Assembly: GCA_035650355.1 (NCBI GenBank)
Contig: DASRHT010000029.1
Span: 1-64,000, forward strand
DNA length: 64,000 bases
Direction of reading: 5' to 3'
Source: DASRHT01 sp035650355
GTDB taxonomy: Bacteria > Chloroflexota > Ktedonobacteria > Ktedonobacterales > Ktedonobacteraceae
In this document: piece after piece, positions 34,429 through 43,386 of the stretch
Layout: the number at the start of each line of letters is the position of its first letter
Numbering within the stretch: position 1 is the stretch's first letter
Program-made: the position numbers and the translations under genes
The notes under the pieces: model-generated
The model's database searches: none
Told to the model about the DNA's origin: nothing
Seen by the model: only the letters and a program-made list of their open reading frames with translations

Positions 34429-34455
34429 GTTGCTCCCCCTTTTTCGTCAATTCCT

Positions 34456-34544
34456 AGAAAAACAGTGGGAGGAGGCAGCAGACTGCCTCCTCTACCAGTA
34501 TAGCTGATTTCCTCTTAGTCTAAGCGAAGGAGGAGGTCACTCAT
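34456..34544 (-). promoter_or_regulatory. Possible attenuator leader of the radical SAM gene
   Basis: On the minus strand, ATG at 34544 opens a 9-codon frame MSDLLLRLD (four Leu; stop at 34515-34517). It is followed by a perfect 10 bp hairpin (CTGCCTCCTC and GAGGAGGCAG, 34469-34478 and 34483-34492) and a TTTTT run ending ~28 bases before the TTG start. The Leu-codon stretch CCTCCTCC could pair with the GAGGAGG arm. Only a weak GGA precedes the small frame, so translation is uncertain. Confidence 0.45.
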
Positions 34545-34729
34545 CGTTACATTCCGCAGGATAATGCTAGTGGTGTTGTGGGGGCTTTCCACGTTGCTCT
34601 CCTTCACTTGCTTTCGCCGTCGTGTATCGGCGAGAGAAGCCGATTTGTCGTGTTCTTGCTTTCCGACTTAGTGTATCACATCTGACTGGATTAGCCCAGA
34701 AATTTGGTAGAATAAGACAGGAGGATCAG

Positions 34730-35425
34730 GTGAGTCAGAAACCAGTATCATTTGCAACCGAGAACGAGGAGCTTTCCCAGAACATGCGGGGAAGCCAACC
34801 CGGCCAGATCGTGATTTTGAATGGTGCCCCGCGCTCCGGCAAGTCCAGTATTGCTGCCGCGATTCAGAACACGTTTGAAGGTGTATGGCTAAATCTGGGA
34901 GTGGATCGCTTCAAGCAGATGACTCCTGATCGCTACCAGCCAGGAATCGGGCTACGACCCGGAGGCGAGCGTCCCGACCTGGAGCCGCTCATCGTGATTT
35001 TGTATCGTGCGATGTACGAGGCTATTGCTCTGCACAGCCGCCTGGGGCTCAATGTCGTAGCGGATGTCGGGCACCATGACGCCTATACTGTTCCACGAGG
35101 GATTCTTCCCGCCTGTGCAAGGTTGCTGGAGGGGCTCCCGGCGCTATTCGTTGGTGTGCATTGCCCGCTGGAGGTAGTTATGCAGCGACGGCGTGCGACC
35201 TGGCCTGCTATTACTCCCGACGACGGCTCGGTGCCACAGCCGGTAAGTTTGTGGCAACAAGCCGTCCATGTGCCAGGAATTTATGACCTGGAAGTTGACA
35301 CCTCGGTACTCAGCGCGGAGGAGTGTGCCAACGTGATCCGCCAGCGCCTTACAGAAGGGCCACCACCATCAGCGATCCATCGTCTCGCAGCCATGTCCAC
35401 GAAATCGGATGCGCCATCTGTGTAG
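34730..35425 (+). CDS. Chloramphenicol-phosphotransferase-like P-loop kinase
   Basis: A 231-residue protein with a Walker A motif NGAPRSGKSS (31-40), the catalytic-Asp region LNLGVDRFKQM and GLNVVADVGHHDAY, and VGVHCPLEVVMQRRRATW. It fits the CPT family (Streptomyces venezuelae chloramphenicol 3-O-phosphotransferase) and similar small-molecule kinases. Resistance is possible but not shown; many homologs have unknown substrates. GTG 34730 has AGGAGG before it; earlier in-frame starts lack one. Confidence 0.85.
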   Translation: MSQKPVSFATENEELSQNMRGSQPGQIVILNGAPRSGKSSIAAAIQNTFEGVWLNLGVDRFKQMTPDRYQPGIGLRPGGERPDLEPLIVILYRAMYEAIALHSRLGLNVVADVGHHDAYTVPRGILPACARLLEGLPALFVGVHCPLEVVMQRRRATWPAITPDDGSVPQPVSLWQQAVHVPGIYDLEVDTSVLSAEECANVIRQRLTEGPPPSAIHRLAAMSTKSDAPSV

Positions 35426-35482
35426 CCACAGGTCTCTCGCCGCTACGCAAAGGTCTTTCCTTAGCGGAAAGCACGGCTACGC

Positions 35483-35977
35483 TTATGATCTTCCGTATAG
35501 CGCGTCATTATATCCCCAGGGGGCGAGGTCGGGCAACTCGATCCCTTGCTGGCTAAGCAGCGTGGCGATTTGCGAACGGTGGTCGATGGCATGCTGGATG
35601 GCCTGGATCACTACGATGATCACCGGAGCATCATAAGTTCCCCCTTCAAGATGGAGGACCTCACTCAGCTTTTCCTGATCCGCATGCTCCACGAACGCGA
35701 TCAGCGCCTCTCCCGTCTCCTTTGCGTGCCGTCGGAGCTCGTCGAAGCCGGGAAAATGCGTCAGGTTCTCAAGCGAAGGAGTAAAGAGTTTCCCGGTCAG
35801 GGTCTGTGCGTAGCCTTCGTCGGAATCGAACAGGTGCATCAGGGTCTCGCGTACGCTACCAAACGTTCCTGTCGTGGTCGCGTCCAGTTGTGCGTCGGAC
35901 AGTTTGGCGCACTCATCGAGCAAGCACAGGTTTGCCCAGAGGTTATATTGAAAAAAGTCGGCAAGTCCCGTGGTCAT
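35483..35977 (-). CDS. DinB-family four-helix metalloprotein
   Basis: A 164-residue DinB/YfiT-like protein. Metal ligands are the His in ETLMHLFDSDEGY (~48) and the QHAIDHRSQIATLL pair (~130-134), which together give the usual three-His site; WANLCLLDECAKLSD opens helix 1. Family members include thiol-S-transferases (bacillithiol/mycothiol) and many uncharacterised proteins. AGGAGT lies before ATG 35977. It is 33 bases from pncB on the same strand, so co-transcription is likely. Confidence 0.88.
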   Translation of the reverse strand: MTTGLADFFQYNLWANLCLLDECAKLSDAQLDATTTGTFGSVRETLMHLFDSDEGYAQTLTGKLFTPSLENLTHFPGFDELRRHAKETGEALIAFVEHADQEKLSEVLHLEGGTYDAPVIIVVIQAIQHAIDHRSQIATLLSQQGIELPDLAPWGYNDALYGRS

Positions 35978-36010
35978 TGTTGTAACTCCTTTTATTCTCT
36001 CGCTTTCAAC

Positions 36011-37402
36011 TTAGATTGCCTGGCCCTGTAGTTGTGCGGCCTGTCTGCGCAAGGCTTGCAGGCTGCTGCTGAAGTTCACCGGATAGGGTGCATTGACGGT
36101 GAGAGAGCGATACTGCGGGGGAAGCTGCGCCAGGTTTTGCTGGGCCAGCTCGCGCACCTCTGAAAGCGGTGGCAGGCTCCCCGGAATGATCTCTCCGTTG
36201 CGCATAACTGGTTTCAACAGCCGATGGTAGCTGTCGGGGCGCGGCTCATGCGCGAGCTGGATGATATCCTCTTCCCAGTCGGGATGGCGATAGACTTCTT
36301 TTTTGCCCGGCCATGTGCTTTTTACACCCGCGGTTTTGATCTTGGGATGTTCTATGCCCTCTTCATCCACGTACCACACCTCTTTATAAACAGTTCCCAG
36401 CGATCCTCCCTGGATGCCGCGCTCGACGGAACCCAGCCCGTTTCCCAACGCTGTGCCGACGCCGAAGGAGTCGATAGCAGCGCCAGCTTGCAGTATCTCG
36501 GTGATTTTCCACTCGTCGAGATCGCCGCTGGCAAGGATACGGACGCTGTTTAATCCGGCCTTGTCAAGCTGCTCACGGATGTAAATGCTGTCTCCGACGA
36601 TATCCCCGCTATCCAGACGAACCGCAGCCAGCGTATGGCCCAGCGTCTCCTGTGACCGCAGCGCAACCTCGATGGCAGTGTTAATGGCCTGTCGAGGATC
36701 GTAAGTATCCAGCAGCAGCGTATAGCGGTTGTAAGCCTGCGCCACCGCCTCAAAAGCCTCTTCTTCGGTATCAAACAGCTCAATCAGCGCGTGGGGCACT
36801 GTTCCCGTAGCAGGGAGGCGATACTCATAAGCGGCATTGAGCAGGGATGTGCTGGCGCAACCACCGATGTAGGATGCGCGCGCCACCGTCATTGGCTCCT
36901 GGGCGCGCCGGAAGGCAAATTCGGCAACGCGTCGTGGATGTCCCTGTTCCGCTGCGTAGACGATACGAGATGCTTTGGTGGCAATCAGCGTCGAGAGCGC
37001 GATAGCCTGGAGCAGGCCCGATTCCAGCAGCAGAGCTTCGCGGAAAGAAGCTGTGACGCGCAGTAGCGGTTCGTTGGGAAAGGCTATTGTCCCTTCAGGA
37101 AAAGCCAGGATCTCGCCGGTGAAACGCAGATGCGCCATCTCGTCCAGAAAAGCGAAATCATAATCGCGAATGCGCGCCAGAAAGTTGAGTTCCTCCTCGG
37201 TGTAGCGGAAAGACTGCGCAAACTCCAGGGCCGATTCCAGCCCGGCAACCAGGAGGTAAGCGCCTCCAAAGGGGGCGGTGCGTGTATAAAGATCGAAGGT
37301 GGTGAGTCCGTTGCGACCACTCCGCCACGAGATATATGCTGAGTCTGGGTGATACATATCGGCCATCAATCCTGGATGTATTTTAGCAGCGCGACGATTC
37401 AT
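36011..37402 (-). CDS. pncB: Nicotinate phosphoribosyltransferase
   Basis: A 463-residue enzyme of NAD salvage: nicotinate + PRPP (+ATP) to nicotinate mononucleotide. Signatures: GLMADMYHPDSAY, TFDLYTRTAPFGGAYLLVAGLE, FPNEPLLRVTASF, FAFRRAQ, the phosphorylated His region GTVPHALIELF, AVRLDSGDI, RILASGDLDEWKI and FGVGTALG. ACAAGGGG lies just before ATG 37402. A TGTACA-type double palindrome ~45 bases upstream may be its operator. DinB follows on the same strand. Confidence 0.94.
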   Translation of the reverse strand: MNRRAAKIHPGLMADMYHPDSAYISWRSGRNGLTTFDLYTRTAPFGGAYLLVAGLESALEFAQSFRYTEEELNFLARIRDYDFAFLDEMAHLRFTGEILAFPEGTIAFPNEPLLRVTASFREALLLESGLLQAIALSTLIATKASRIVYAAEQGHPRRVAEFAFRRAQEPMTVARASYIGGCASTSLLNAAYEYRLPATGTVPHALIELFDTEEEAFEAVAQAYNRYTLLLDTYDPRQAINTAIEVALRSQETLGHTLAAVRLDSGDIVGDSIYIREQLDKAGLNSVRILASGDLDEWKITEILQAGAAIDSFGVGTALGNGLGSVERGIQGGSLGTVYKEVWYVDEEGIEHPKIKTAGVKSTWPGKKEVYRHPDWEEDIIQLAHEPRPDSYHRLLKPVMRNGEIIPGSLPPLSEVRELAQQNLAQLPPQYRSLTVNAPYPVNFSSSLQALRRQAAQLQGQAI

Positions 37403-37444
37403 TAGACAGTCCCCTTGTTCGGTTTTTCGCAGTAGTTGAGTTAG

Positions 37445-37459
37445 TGTACATTGTACAAT
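37445..37459. promoter_or_regulatory. Candidate operator upstream of pncB
   Basis: TGTACA-T-TGTACA (37445-37457) contains two TGTACA sites on nearly the same helix face and an inner palindrome ATTGTACAAT (37450-37459). It lies 43 bases upstream of pncB, where a promoter or repressor site is expected. NAD-pathway regulators such as NrtR or NiaR are candidates, but I cannot match a known motif with certainty. Confidence 0.4.
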
Positions 37460-37591
37460 ATTGATGCTGTTTTTGCAACCCTGCGGCTATCAGGTGGCAT
37501 ACGTCTTTGGGGTGATATTCATGGTGACAACAAATGTTAGCTAGGTGTAAACACGATTTGTTAGGGTGTAGTAACAGCGTGGAGGCGCATA

Positions 37592-37653
37592 CTACCTGAG
37601 ACGTACTGAAATTACTACGAGGAGGGATTACCCAGGATTGTAATTTCAGGTAG
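37592..37653 (+). promoter_or_regulatory. Structured inverted repeat upstream of the hydrolase gene
   Basis: CTGAAATTAC (37606-37615) pairs with GTAATTTCAG (37640-37649), and an outer pair CTACCTGA (37592-37599) with TCAGGTAG (37646-37653) overlaps it, allowing alternative stems. It lies ~105 bases before the hydrolase start. It may be an operator or leader structure. Confidence 0.4.
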
Positions 37654-37758
37654 AATAGGAACAGAGCCTGTTTGAGAACAGGATATGTCGCTCTGTCAGT
37701 TCTTTTGTTATACAACGTCGTAAAGAATTGAGCATTGAGCCATTAAGGAGGAACGGCT

Positions 37759-38871
37759 ATGGCAGGGCAAAAAGGACAAAATCGCTGGTTCGTCGGCCTT
37801 GCAACCAGTACAGGCATTCTTGGGCTTTCCCTCACCAGCGGGCTAACAATGTTAGCGTTTCGTTTCGTGGAGGAATTTTCTCACCCCCATCTCAAATTAC
37901 AAGAGGACATCTTTGAATGGGAGATTCCTCGCACCGCTCCTGAGCCGCCGGCAGCGCAGCAGCGTTCGCTGCTTTTCAAGACCATTGACAATACACTCCT
38001 CCGCGGCGATTTCTGGGCGCAGCCGCAGAAGGCTCCCACGATTGTGCTCTGTCATGGGTACCGCGTCTCTAGAACATACTTGCGCGAGGCTGCCGCGCTG
38101 GAGTATCAGCGTGGCTATAACGTCTTTTCCTTCGATTTTCGCGGGCATGGCGAGAGCGATAGCGTTACGACCAGCGGCGGAAAAGCGGAAGTGCGCGATC
38201 TAGAAGCAGCGATTTTTGTGGCGAGCCGGCAACCGGAGACACTGCCGGGCAAAATCGTTATTCATGGCTTCTCTATGGGTGCATCTGTGGCTCTGCTCAT
38301 GTCTCCTCATCCTGATGTCGTTGCCATTATCGCCGATAGTCCCTATGCCCATTCAGATGATATTCTGCGTCGCCTTATCAATTATCGCCTGACACAGGAG
38401 AGTCGCGGCTGGATACCGTTGTTGCAGATATTGCGTTGCCTGTTCCCTGCCATTGCCTGGGCCACTATTGCGACCAGCGCCATTGTTTTTCGCTTACGCT
38501 TCGGCTTCCATTTTGTAGCCCATCCTGCCTGGAGCTTCAAGTATTGGAAGACGCATGCGAGCGCGAGAAAACTGCCAATCGTTGTCAAAACCGCCGCCCA
38601 AAAGCAGATAATGCAGCGTTACTCTACTCCGATCCTGCTGATCCATTCATCTGGCGATATGTTGATCCCTATTGAGCATGCTCGTAAAATCGCGGCGGAG
38701 GCTATCCTGAATGATGTGCCGCTGGAAACATACTTTGTGGATCATCCCGCGCACTGTGGAGCGTATATCTGTAATCCTCACCAGTATACCAGCATATTAC
38801 AGAAATTTCTCGAACACCATCTTGGTGATGATTTTCCAGAGGGGCACCGAAAAATAGACATAATTGGGTAA
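37759..38871 (+). CDS. Alpha/beta hydrolase with N-terminal membrane anchor
   Basis: A 370-residue protein. Residues ~10-35 form a signal-anchor (FVGLATSTGILGLSLTSGLT). The alpha/beta hydrolase fold follows: VLCHGYRVSRTYL (oxyanion), FDFRGHGESD, nucleophile Ser in IHGFSMGAS (~173), an acid Asp in LIHSSGDMLIP, and His in FVDHPAHCGAY. A lid insert of ~80 residues between strands 6 and 7 carries aromatic helices. The substrate is unknown (esterase/peptidase type). AAGGAGGA lies before ATG 37759. Confidence 0.85.
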   Translation: MAGQKGQNRWFVGLATSTGILGLSLTSGLTMLAFRFVEEFSHPHLKLQEDIFEWEIPRTAPEPPAAQQRSLLFKTIDNTLLRGDFWAQPQKAPTIVLCHGYRVSRTYLREAAALEYQRGYNVFSFDFRGHGESDSVTTSGGKAEVRDLEAAIFVASRQPETLPGKIVIHGFSMGASVALLMSPHPDVVAIIADSPYAHSDDILRRLINYRLTQESRGWIPLLQILRCLFPAIAWATIATSAIVFRLRFGFHFVAHPAWSFKYWKTHASARKLPIVVKTAAQKQIMQRYSTPILLIHSSGDMLIPIEHARKIAAEAILNDVPLETYFVDHPAHCGAYICNPHQYTSILQKFLEHHLGDDFPEGHRKIDIIG

Positions 38872-39004
38872 GAAAAGACTTGAAACTTTGCATTCTTCTA
38901 TGCATAATTGCTAAAGGGAGTACTTTTATTCCAATTTGCCTTAAATACAGGTTTGTATGACCATTCCTGTATTACCCGTGCAAGAACGCTAAGAGGAGCG
39001 TCGT

Positions 39005-40039
39005 ATGCTACCATCAGAGGATTTGAACCAGACAACAGATGCCCTTGAGACCATCACTCAGACCACGGAAGCGCTCCAATCGCTTCCCAGAACAACCCAT
39101 CCCCGGGTATTGTCGCGCGTTACTGATCGTCGCACCGCTTTAAACGGGCGGCGACAACAAATGCTTGAACGTGACACCGATGCTTTACCACAGATTACGA
39201 TTGATCCTCCCGGAGCGCGTGTTGCCTGGCGGCAGGTAATACACCTGCGCGAAGAAAACAGACATTTACGCTTTGCTCTTGAGCAGCAGCAGCTTGAGAT
39301 GCAGCGTATCTTCAATGAATATAGCGCATTGCAAACTACTTATGATAAAGAAATAGCGGTTGTTCATAAAGGATATCAGCAAGAGATAGAGCAATATCAG
39401 AATCATCTGCGGGAAATGATGGAGGAGCGCAACCGGGCGCAGGAGACCTACCTGCAAATGGAGCAGCGCTACCAAATCTTATACCATACCTTCCAGGATG
39501 CTGTTGAGGAGGAGGCTCGCAAGATGGTGGTGGAAGCCACGCAAACTATTGAGCTGTCTCCTGAGAGCGTGCCAACGTTTTTGCAGGATGCCGTCAAAAC
39601 ATTGGAGATCCGCGCCCGCGAGGTTGAAGACAAACATCTGCTGGAAGCCCTGTATCTCAAGGGAGAGGTCCAGCGGATGGTCGAGGAACTAACGGCGGAA
39701 CGTAAGTCACTGGATGAGGAGCGGCAGAAGCTGTTTATCATGCAGCATACGGCCCGTGAGCAGGCGGAGCTTCACCAGAAGACATTGCAATCTCGTCTGT
39801 ACGCTCGCTGGAAGTTTAAATCGGCGACGACCTCGGTTGGGCTACTGGTGACATTAATCGTCTTGCAGTTTCTTACCCTCACCCTGTTCCATGTCCCCTT
39901 TGTCACGGCTGTTGCGTTCGCGATCTTCGCTCCCGTTGTTCTCTGTTCGCTGCTGGCTTTTGTCCTGGCTCGCCCGTTGACAATGGTAAAAGATATCTAT
40001 GAAAGCGCGCCGCGCAAGAAGAAGATCAAAAAGCAATAG
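39005..40039 (+). CDS. Long coiled-coil protein with C-terminal membrane hairpin
   Basis: A 344-residue protein. Residues 1-75 are polar. Residues ~78-270 form a near-continuous coiled coil (HLREENRHLRFALEQQQLEM, LREMMEERNRAQETYLQMEQ, LYLKGEVQRMVEELTAERKS). Two close membrane helices at ~278-318 are followed by a Lys-rich end (RKKKIKKQ). Tail-anchored coiled coils of this kind can tether or space membranes; function is unknown. AGAGGAG lies before ATG 39005. It is convergent with the flavin reductase gene, with a shared terminator. Confidence 0.78.
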   Translation: MLPSEDLNQTTDALETITQTTEALQSLPRTTHPRVLSRVTDRRTALNGRRQQMLERDTDALPQITIDPPGARVAWRQVIHLREENRHLRFALEQQQLEMQRIFNEYSALQTTYDKEIAVVHKGYQQEIEQYQNHLREMMEERNRAQETYLQMEQRYQILYHTFQDAVEEEARKMVVEATQTIELSPESVPTFLQDAVKTLEIRAREVEDKHLLEALYLKGEVQRMVEELTAERKSLDEERQKLFIMQHTAREQAELHQKTLQSRLYARWKFKSATTSVGLLVTLIVLQFLTLTLFHVPFVTAVAFAIFAPVVLCSLLAFVLARPLTMVKDIYESAPRKKKIKKQ

Positions 40040-40053
40040 CAATAATCGCATAG

Positions 40054-40092
40054 AAAAGGGACTCCCCAGGCTATACTGCGAGTCCCTTTTTT
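40054..40092. terminator. Bidirectional intrinsic terminator
   Basis: AAAAGGGACTC (40054-40064) pairs with GAGTCCCTTTTTT (40080-40092). The A-run and T-run on the two sides serve both convergent genes. Confidence 0.85.
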
Positions 40093-40099
40093 GCAGGAA

Positions 40100-41524
40100 C
40101 TATCCGCGCAGATTAAGCACGGTACGGACGAACCGGCGGTTATTGGCCGCCCCTGTGCTTTCCAGATATGCCTCAAAGGCAGCTTGCTGTACTCCTGTGT
40201 TCATGGTGGGATAAGCGTGAATCGTGTTAAAGATGTCGTTAATGGTCAGGTTGTGTTGCATCGCCAGCGACATCTCTCCCAGCAGTTCCCCCGCGTGCGC
40301 GCCGACCATATGCGCGCCGACGATCTCATCCTTCTTGCCCGCTAGCACCAGTTTGATAAATCCGGTCGTCTCATTTTCCGTCTGGGCGCGATCAATATCG
40401 GCCCAGGGCAGTTTGACCACGCGCGTCTGTTTATACTGTCGTTCGGCCTCTTGAGGGGTGAAGCCAACGCGCGCCGCCTCCGGGTCGGTGAAAGTACACC
40501 AGGGAACGACCCGATAATCGACCTTTTTCTTGCCAACCGGCAGCACCGCATTGCGCACGGCGATACCTGCCTGGTACGCGGCCACATGCGTGAAGAAGTA
40601 GCCCCCGATCACATCGCCGATGGCAAGGACGTTTGGCGCCGATGTCTGTAAATAGTCATCGACCTTGATGCCTTTGCTATCGTAGGCGATTCCGGCCTCC
40701 GCTAAGTTTAGCCCTTCGACGTTAGGATGGCGCCCCACTGCTAGCAGAATTTCGTCGGCCTCGATATTCCAGACTCTGGTCCCCTGTTTGACTGTAATGA
40801 CTTTCTTCTGCCCTTGACGGCTGACTTTAAGCACTTGCGTCTCTGTAGCGATGTCAATGCCCTCTGATTGCAGTACTGTGACAATCGTTGCCGATACCTC
40901 TGGGTCCTCTTTGGGCAAAATGCGCTCGGCCCTCTGAATAATGGTCACTTTTGTTCCCAGGCGCTCAAATGCTTGCCCCAGTTCTACGCTGATGGGGCCG
41001 CCGCCGATGATCGCCAGGGATGACGGCAGAGCTGTTAAGTCGAAAACGTCTTCATTGGTGAAGTATCCCACCTCCTGCAAGCCTTCTATTGCCGGGATGG
41101 CGGGCCGCGAGCCGGTGGCGATCACGATGCTACGGCTAGTTATTTCCTCGTCATTGAGCACTAACTCCGTGGGAGATTTGAATGAGACCACGCCAAATTT
41201 GATGGTTGCTCCCTCAGCATAGACTTTTTCCGCCTCTTGCACACGGCTGATCACCCCCTGTACGTATGCGGACACTCGCGCCATATCGACTCCCAGGTTC
41301 GCCGGAGTCAATCCTAGCTGCATGGCTTCTCTGGCCTGCTGTACCACGCGGGCCACATGGATCAGGCTTTTGCTTGGCACGCAACCGTAGTTTAAGCAAT
41401 CCCCTCCAAGACGCTCTTTATCGATCAATAAAACGTTTGCTCCCAGTGTCGTCGCCACGCGAGCGGCGGTGAGTCCCCCAGAACCGCCACCGATGATCGC
41501 GATATCGTATTGTGTACGAGCCAT
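40100..41524 (-). CDS. Class I pyridine-nucleotide disulfide oxidoreductase (Lpd/MerA-like)
   Basis: A 474-residue flavoprotein: FAD motif AIIGGGSGGLTAARVA (8-23), redox-active Cys43-x4-Cys48 in GGDCLNYGCVPSK, NAD(P) motif LAIIGGGPISVELGQAF, FAD Asp in VLAIGDVIGGYFFTHVA, and C-terminal base His in NTIHAYPTMNTGVQQ. Dihydrolipoyl dehydrogenases usually have HAHPT at this place, and the N-terminal metal-binding and C-terminal vicinal Cys of mercuric reductase are absent. It is therefore a disulfide reductase of uncertain substrate; lipoamide is possible given the E1 genes here. AGGAGG lies before ATG 41524. Confidence 0.88.
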   Translation of the reverse strand: MARTQYDIAIIGGGSGGLTAARVATTLGANVLLIDKERLGGDCLNYGCVPSKSLIHVARVVQQAREAMQLGLTPANLGVDMARVSAYVQGVISRVQEAEKVYAEGATIKFGVVSFKSPTELVLNDEEITSRSIVIATGSRPAIPAIEGLQEVGYFTNEDVFDLTALPSSLAIIGGGPISVELGQAFERLGTKVTIIQRAERILPKEDPEVSATIVTVLQSEGIDIATETQVLKVSRQGQKKVITVKQGTRVWNIEADEILLAVGRHPNVEGLNLAEAGIAYDSKGIKVDDYLQTSAPNVLAIGDVIGGYFFTHVAAYQAGIAVRNAVLPVGKKKVDYRVVPWCTFTDPEAARVGFTPQEAERQYKQTRVVKLPWADIDRAQTENETTGFIKLVLAGKKDEIVGAHMVGAHAGELLGEMSLAMQHNLTINDIFNTIHAYPTMNTGVQQAAFEAYLESTGAANNRRFVRTVLNLRG

Positions 41525-41739
41525 TTTTTAACCTCCTGGCACGAGTCCTTGTGATATAGTGCGTATGACGGGTTTGTATGTTCTGTCGTGAGTCGTATCT
41601 GGATGGATAAAATCAATTCTATCATAAACAACGGCTAGAAAGTCTATATTTAGGCAATATTGATCAGACATATTGACCCAAGAGACCAGGGTACTTCGTG
41701 TAAATTATAGATATCAAAATTCCTGAGGAGCATGCTTGT

Positions 41740-43311
41740 ATGACCGAGAATGTTCAAGAAAAAGATCAGCCTCTAAAGCAGCATATTATCTGGCAGGATG
41801 GGCATCATCCTGATCCTTGCTGCATCGTCATCTTTGGCGCAACTGGCGATCTGACGCAGCGCAAATTGCTGCCCACGCTGGCGCATCTGATCCATGATCA
41901 CCCCCTTTCCGAGAGCATTTGTATTGTGGCTTTTGCGCGCCGTCCTCTCAACGATGAGCAATGGCGGGCGATGGCCCTGAAATCAATCAACGAATATATG
42001 CCGGAGGATGATCGTCTGGATAGCGCCGCCCAGCAAGCCTTTGCCCAGCGGCTATTCTATTGCCAGGCCAATTTCGCTGAGCGTGAAGGGTATGGCCGCC
42101 TGGCTCAACTGCTCGAAAAGCTTGATCGCGAACGCGGAACGGGTGGGAACCGCCTCTTTTACCTGGCTACTCCGCCCGAACTCGACGCGGAAATCGTCAC
42201 TCATCTTGGAGAGTCAGGGCTGGCGCGCCCATCCCATAACGATAACGGCGATAAATCCTGGACCCGTATTGTGTTCGAGAAGCCCTTTGGTCATGATCTT
42301 GCGTCGGCCCAGAAGCTGAACCGCGCTGTTGCCCGCGTCTTCCGCGAGAACCAGACGTTCCGTATCGACCATTACATGGGCAAGGAGACGGTGCAGAACA
42401 TTCTGGCGTTCCGCTTTGCCAATGGTATTTTTGAGCCTCTCTGGAACCAGAAATATATCGACCATGTGCAAATTCTTGTGGCGGAAAGTCTTGGCATCGG
42501 CTCACGGGCCGAATTTTATGAGTCGGCTGGCGCGATCAGAGACATTGTGCAGAATCATATTATGCAAGTATTATGTTTAACGGCGATGGAGCCGCCAGCC
42601 GCTTTTGACGCGGAGGCGATTCGTGACGAAAAGGTGAAGGTGTTGCGAGCCATTCCTCTGTTCTCCCCTGACGAGGTGGCGGAGCGCGTCGTGCGGGGCC
42701 AATATACGGCAGGCGTGGTTGATGGAGAGCGGGTGGTTGGCTATAAAGAGGAGCAGGGCGTCAAACCGAATTCGACAACAGAAACGTATGTCGCGCTCAA
42801 GATGTTCATCGAAAACTGGCGTTGGGCGGATGTCCCCTTTTATATTCGCACCGGCAAACGCCTTCCTTTGCGCAGCACAGAGGTGACTATTCAGTTTAAA
42901 CGCGTGCCGCATCAGCTCTATAAGCCATCTGAAACCAAAGGGCTGGTCCCCAATCGCCTGACGCTGCACATTCAGCCTGACGAGGGGATTACGCTTAAAC
43001 TGGGGGCGAAAATTCCTGGCGCGGCCCGTCAACTCAGCTCAGTGGATATGGGCTTTGCCTATAAAACGGCCTTTGGCATTCAGTCGCCGGATGCTTATGA
43101 GCGTCTGATCGCCGATTGCATGCTGGGCGACTCGACCCTGTTCATCCGCCGCGACGAGATTGAGGCTTCCTGGCGCATCATCGACAGCATCACCAGCGCC
43201 TGGCAGCATATGCCACCCGATACGCTCTATCCCTATGCTGCGGGCACCTGGGGACCTGCGGAGGCTGATGCGCTTATCGAAGACGATGGGCGTTCGTGGG
43301 ATAATCCGTAA
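41740..43311 (+). CDS. zwf: Glucose-6-phosphate 1-dehydrogenase
   Basis: A 523-residue enzyme: NAD(P) motif IVIFGATGDLTQRKLLPTL (~30-48), EKPFGHDLASAQKLN with Lys ~181, active-site RIDHYMGKETVQN with His ~211, and PFYIRTGKRLP (~372). It oxidises glucose 6-phosphate to 6-phosphogluconolactone, the entry to the oxidative pentose phosphate path. It is somewhat longer than the usual ~490 because of a polar N-terminus. GAGGAG lies before ATG 41740. No gnd, pgl or opcA adjoins it. Confidence 0.96.
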   Translation: MTENVQEKDQPLKQHIIWQDGHHPDPCCIVIFGATGDLTQRKLLPTLAHLIHDHPLSESICIVAFARRPLNDEQWRAMALKSINEYMPEDDRLDSAAQQAFAQRLFYCQANFAEREGYGRLAQLLEKLDRERGTGGNRLFYLATPPELDAEIVTHLGESGLARPSHNDNGDKSWTRIVFEKPFGHDLASAQKLNRAVARVFRENQTFRIDHYMGKETVQNILAFRFANGIFEPLWNQKYIDHVQILVAESLGIGSRAEFYESAGAIRDIVQNHIMQVLCLTAMEPPAAFDAEAIRDEKVKVLRAIPLFSPDEVAERVVRGQYTAGVVDGERVVGYKEEQGVKPNSTTETYVALKMFIENWRWADVPFYIRTGKRLPLRSTEVTIQFKRVPHQLYKPSETKGLVPNRLTLHIQPDEGITLKLGAKIPGAARQLSSVDMGFAYKTAFGIQSPDAYERLIADCMLGDSTLFIRRDEIEASWRIIDSITSAWQHMPPDTLYPYAAGTWGPAEADALIEDDGRSWDNP

Positions 43312-43319
43312 ATATAAGA

Positions 43320-43355
43320 GGCACGCCCCTTGAAATAAAGCTTAGGGAGCGTGCC
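43320..43355. terminator. Hairpin between convergent zwf and pepF
   Basis: GGCACGC (43320-43326) pairs with GCGTGCC (43349-43355), with an inner CCCC/GGG pair. It lies 8 bases after the zwf stop; there is no T-run. Confidence 0.5.
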
Positions 43356-43386
43356 ATTCACTTAATAGTCTGATTTGTGAGTCAAG

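Noticed and set aside
34730..35425. Proven antibiotic-resistance gene
   Set aside because: The CPT-like fold is clear, but chloramphenicol specificity cannot be read from sequence and the context gives no support.
40100..41524. Mercuric reductase
   Set aside because: The C-terminal vicinal cysteines and the N-terminal HMA domain are absent and there are no other mer genes.
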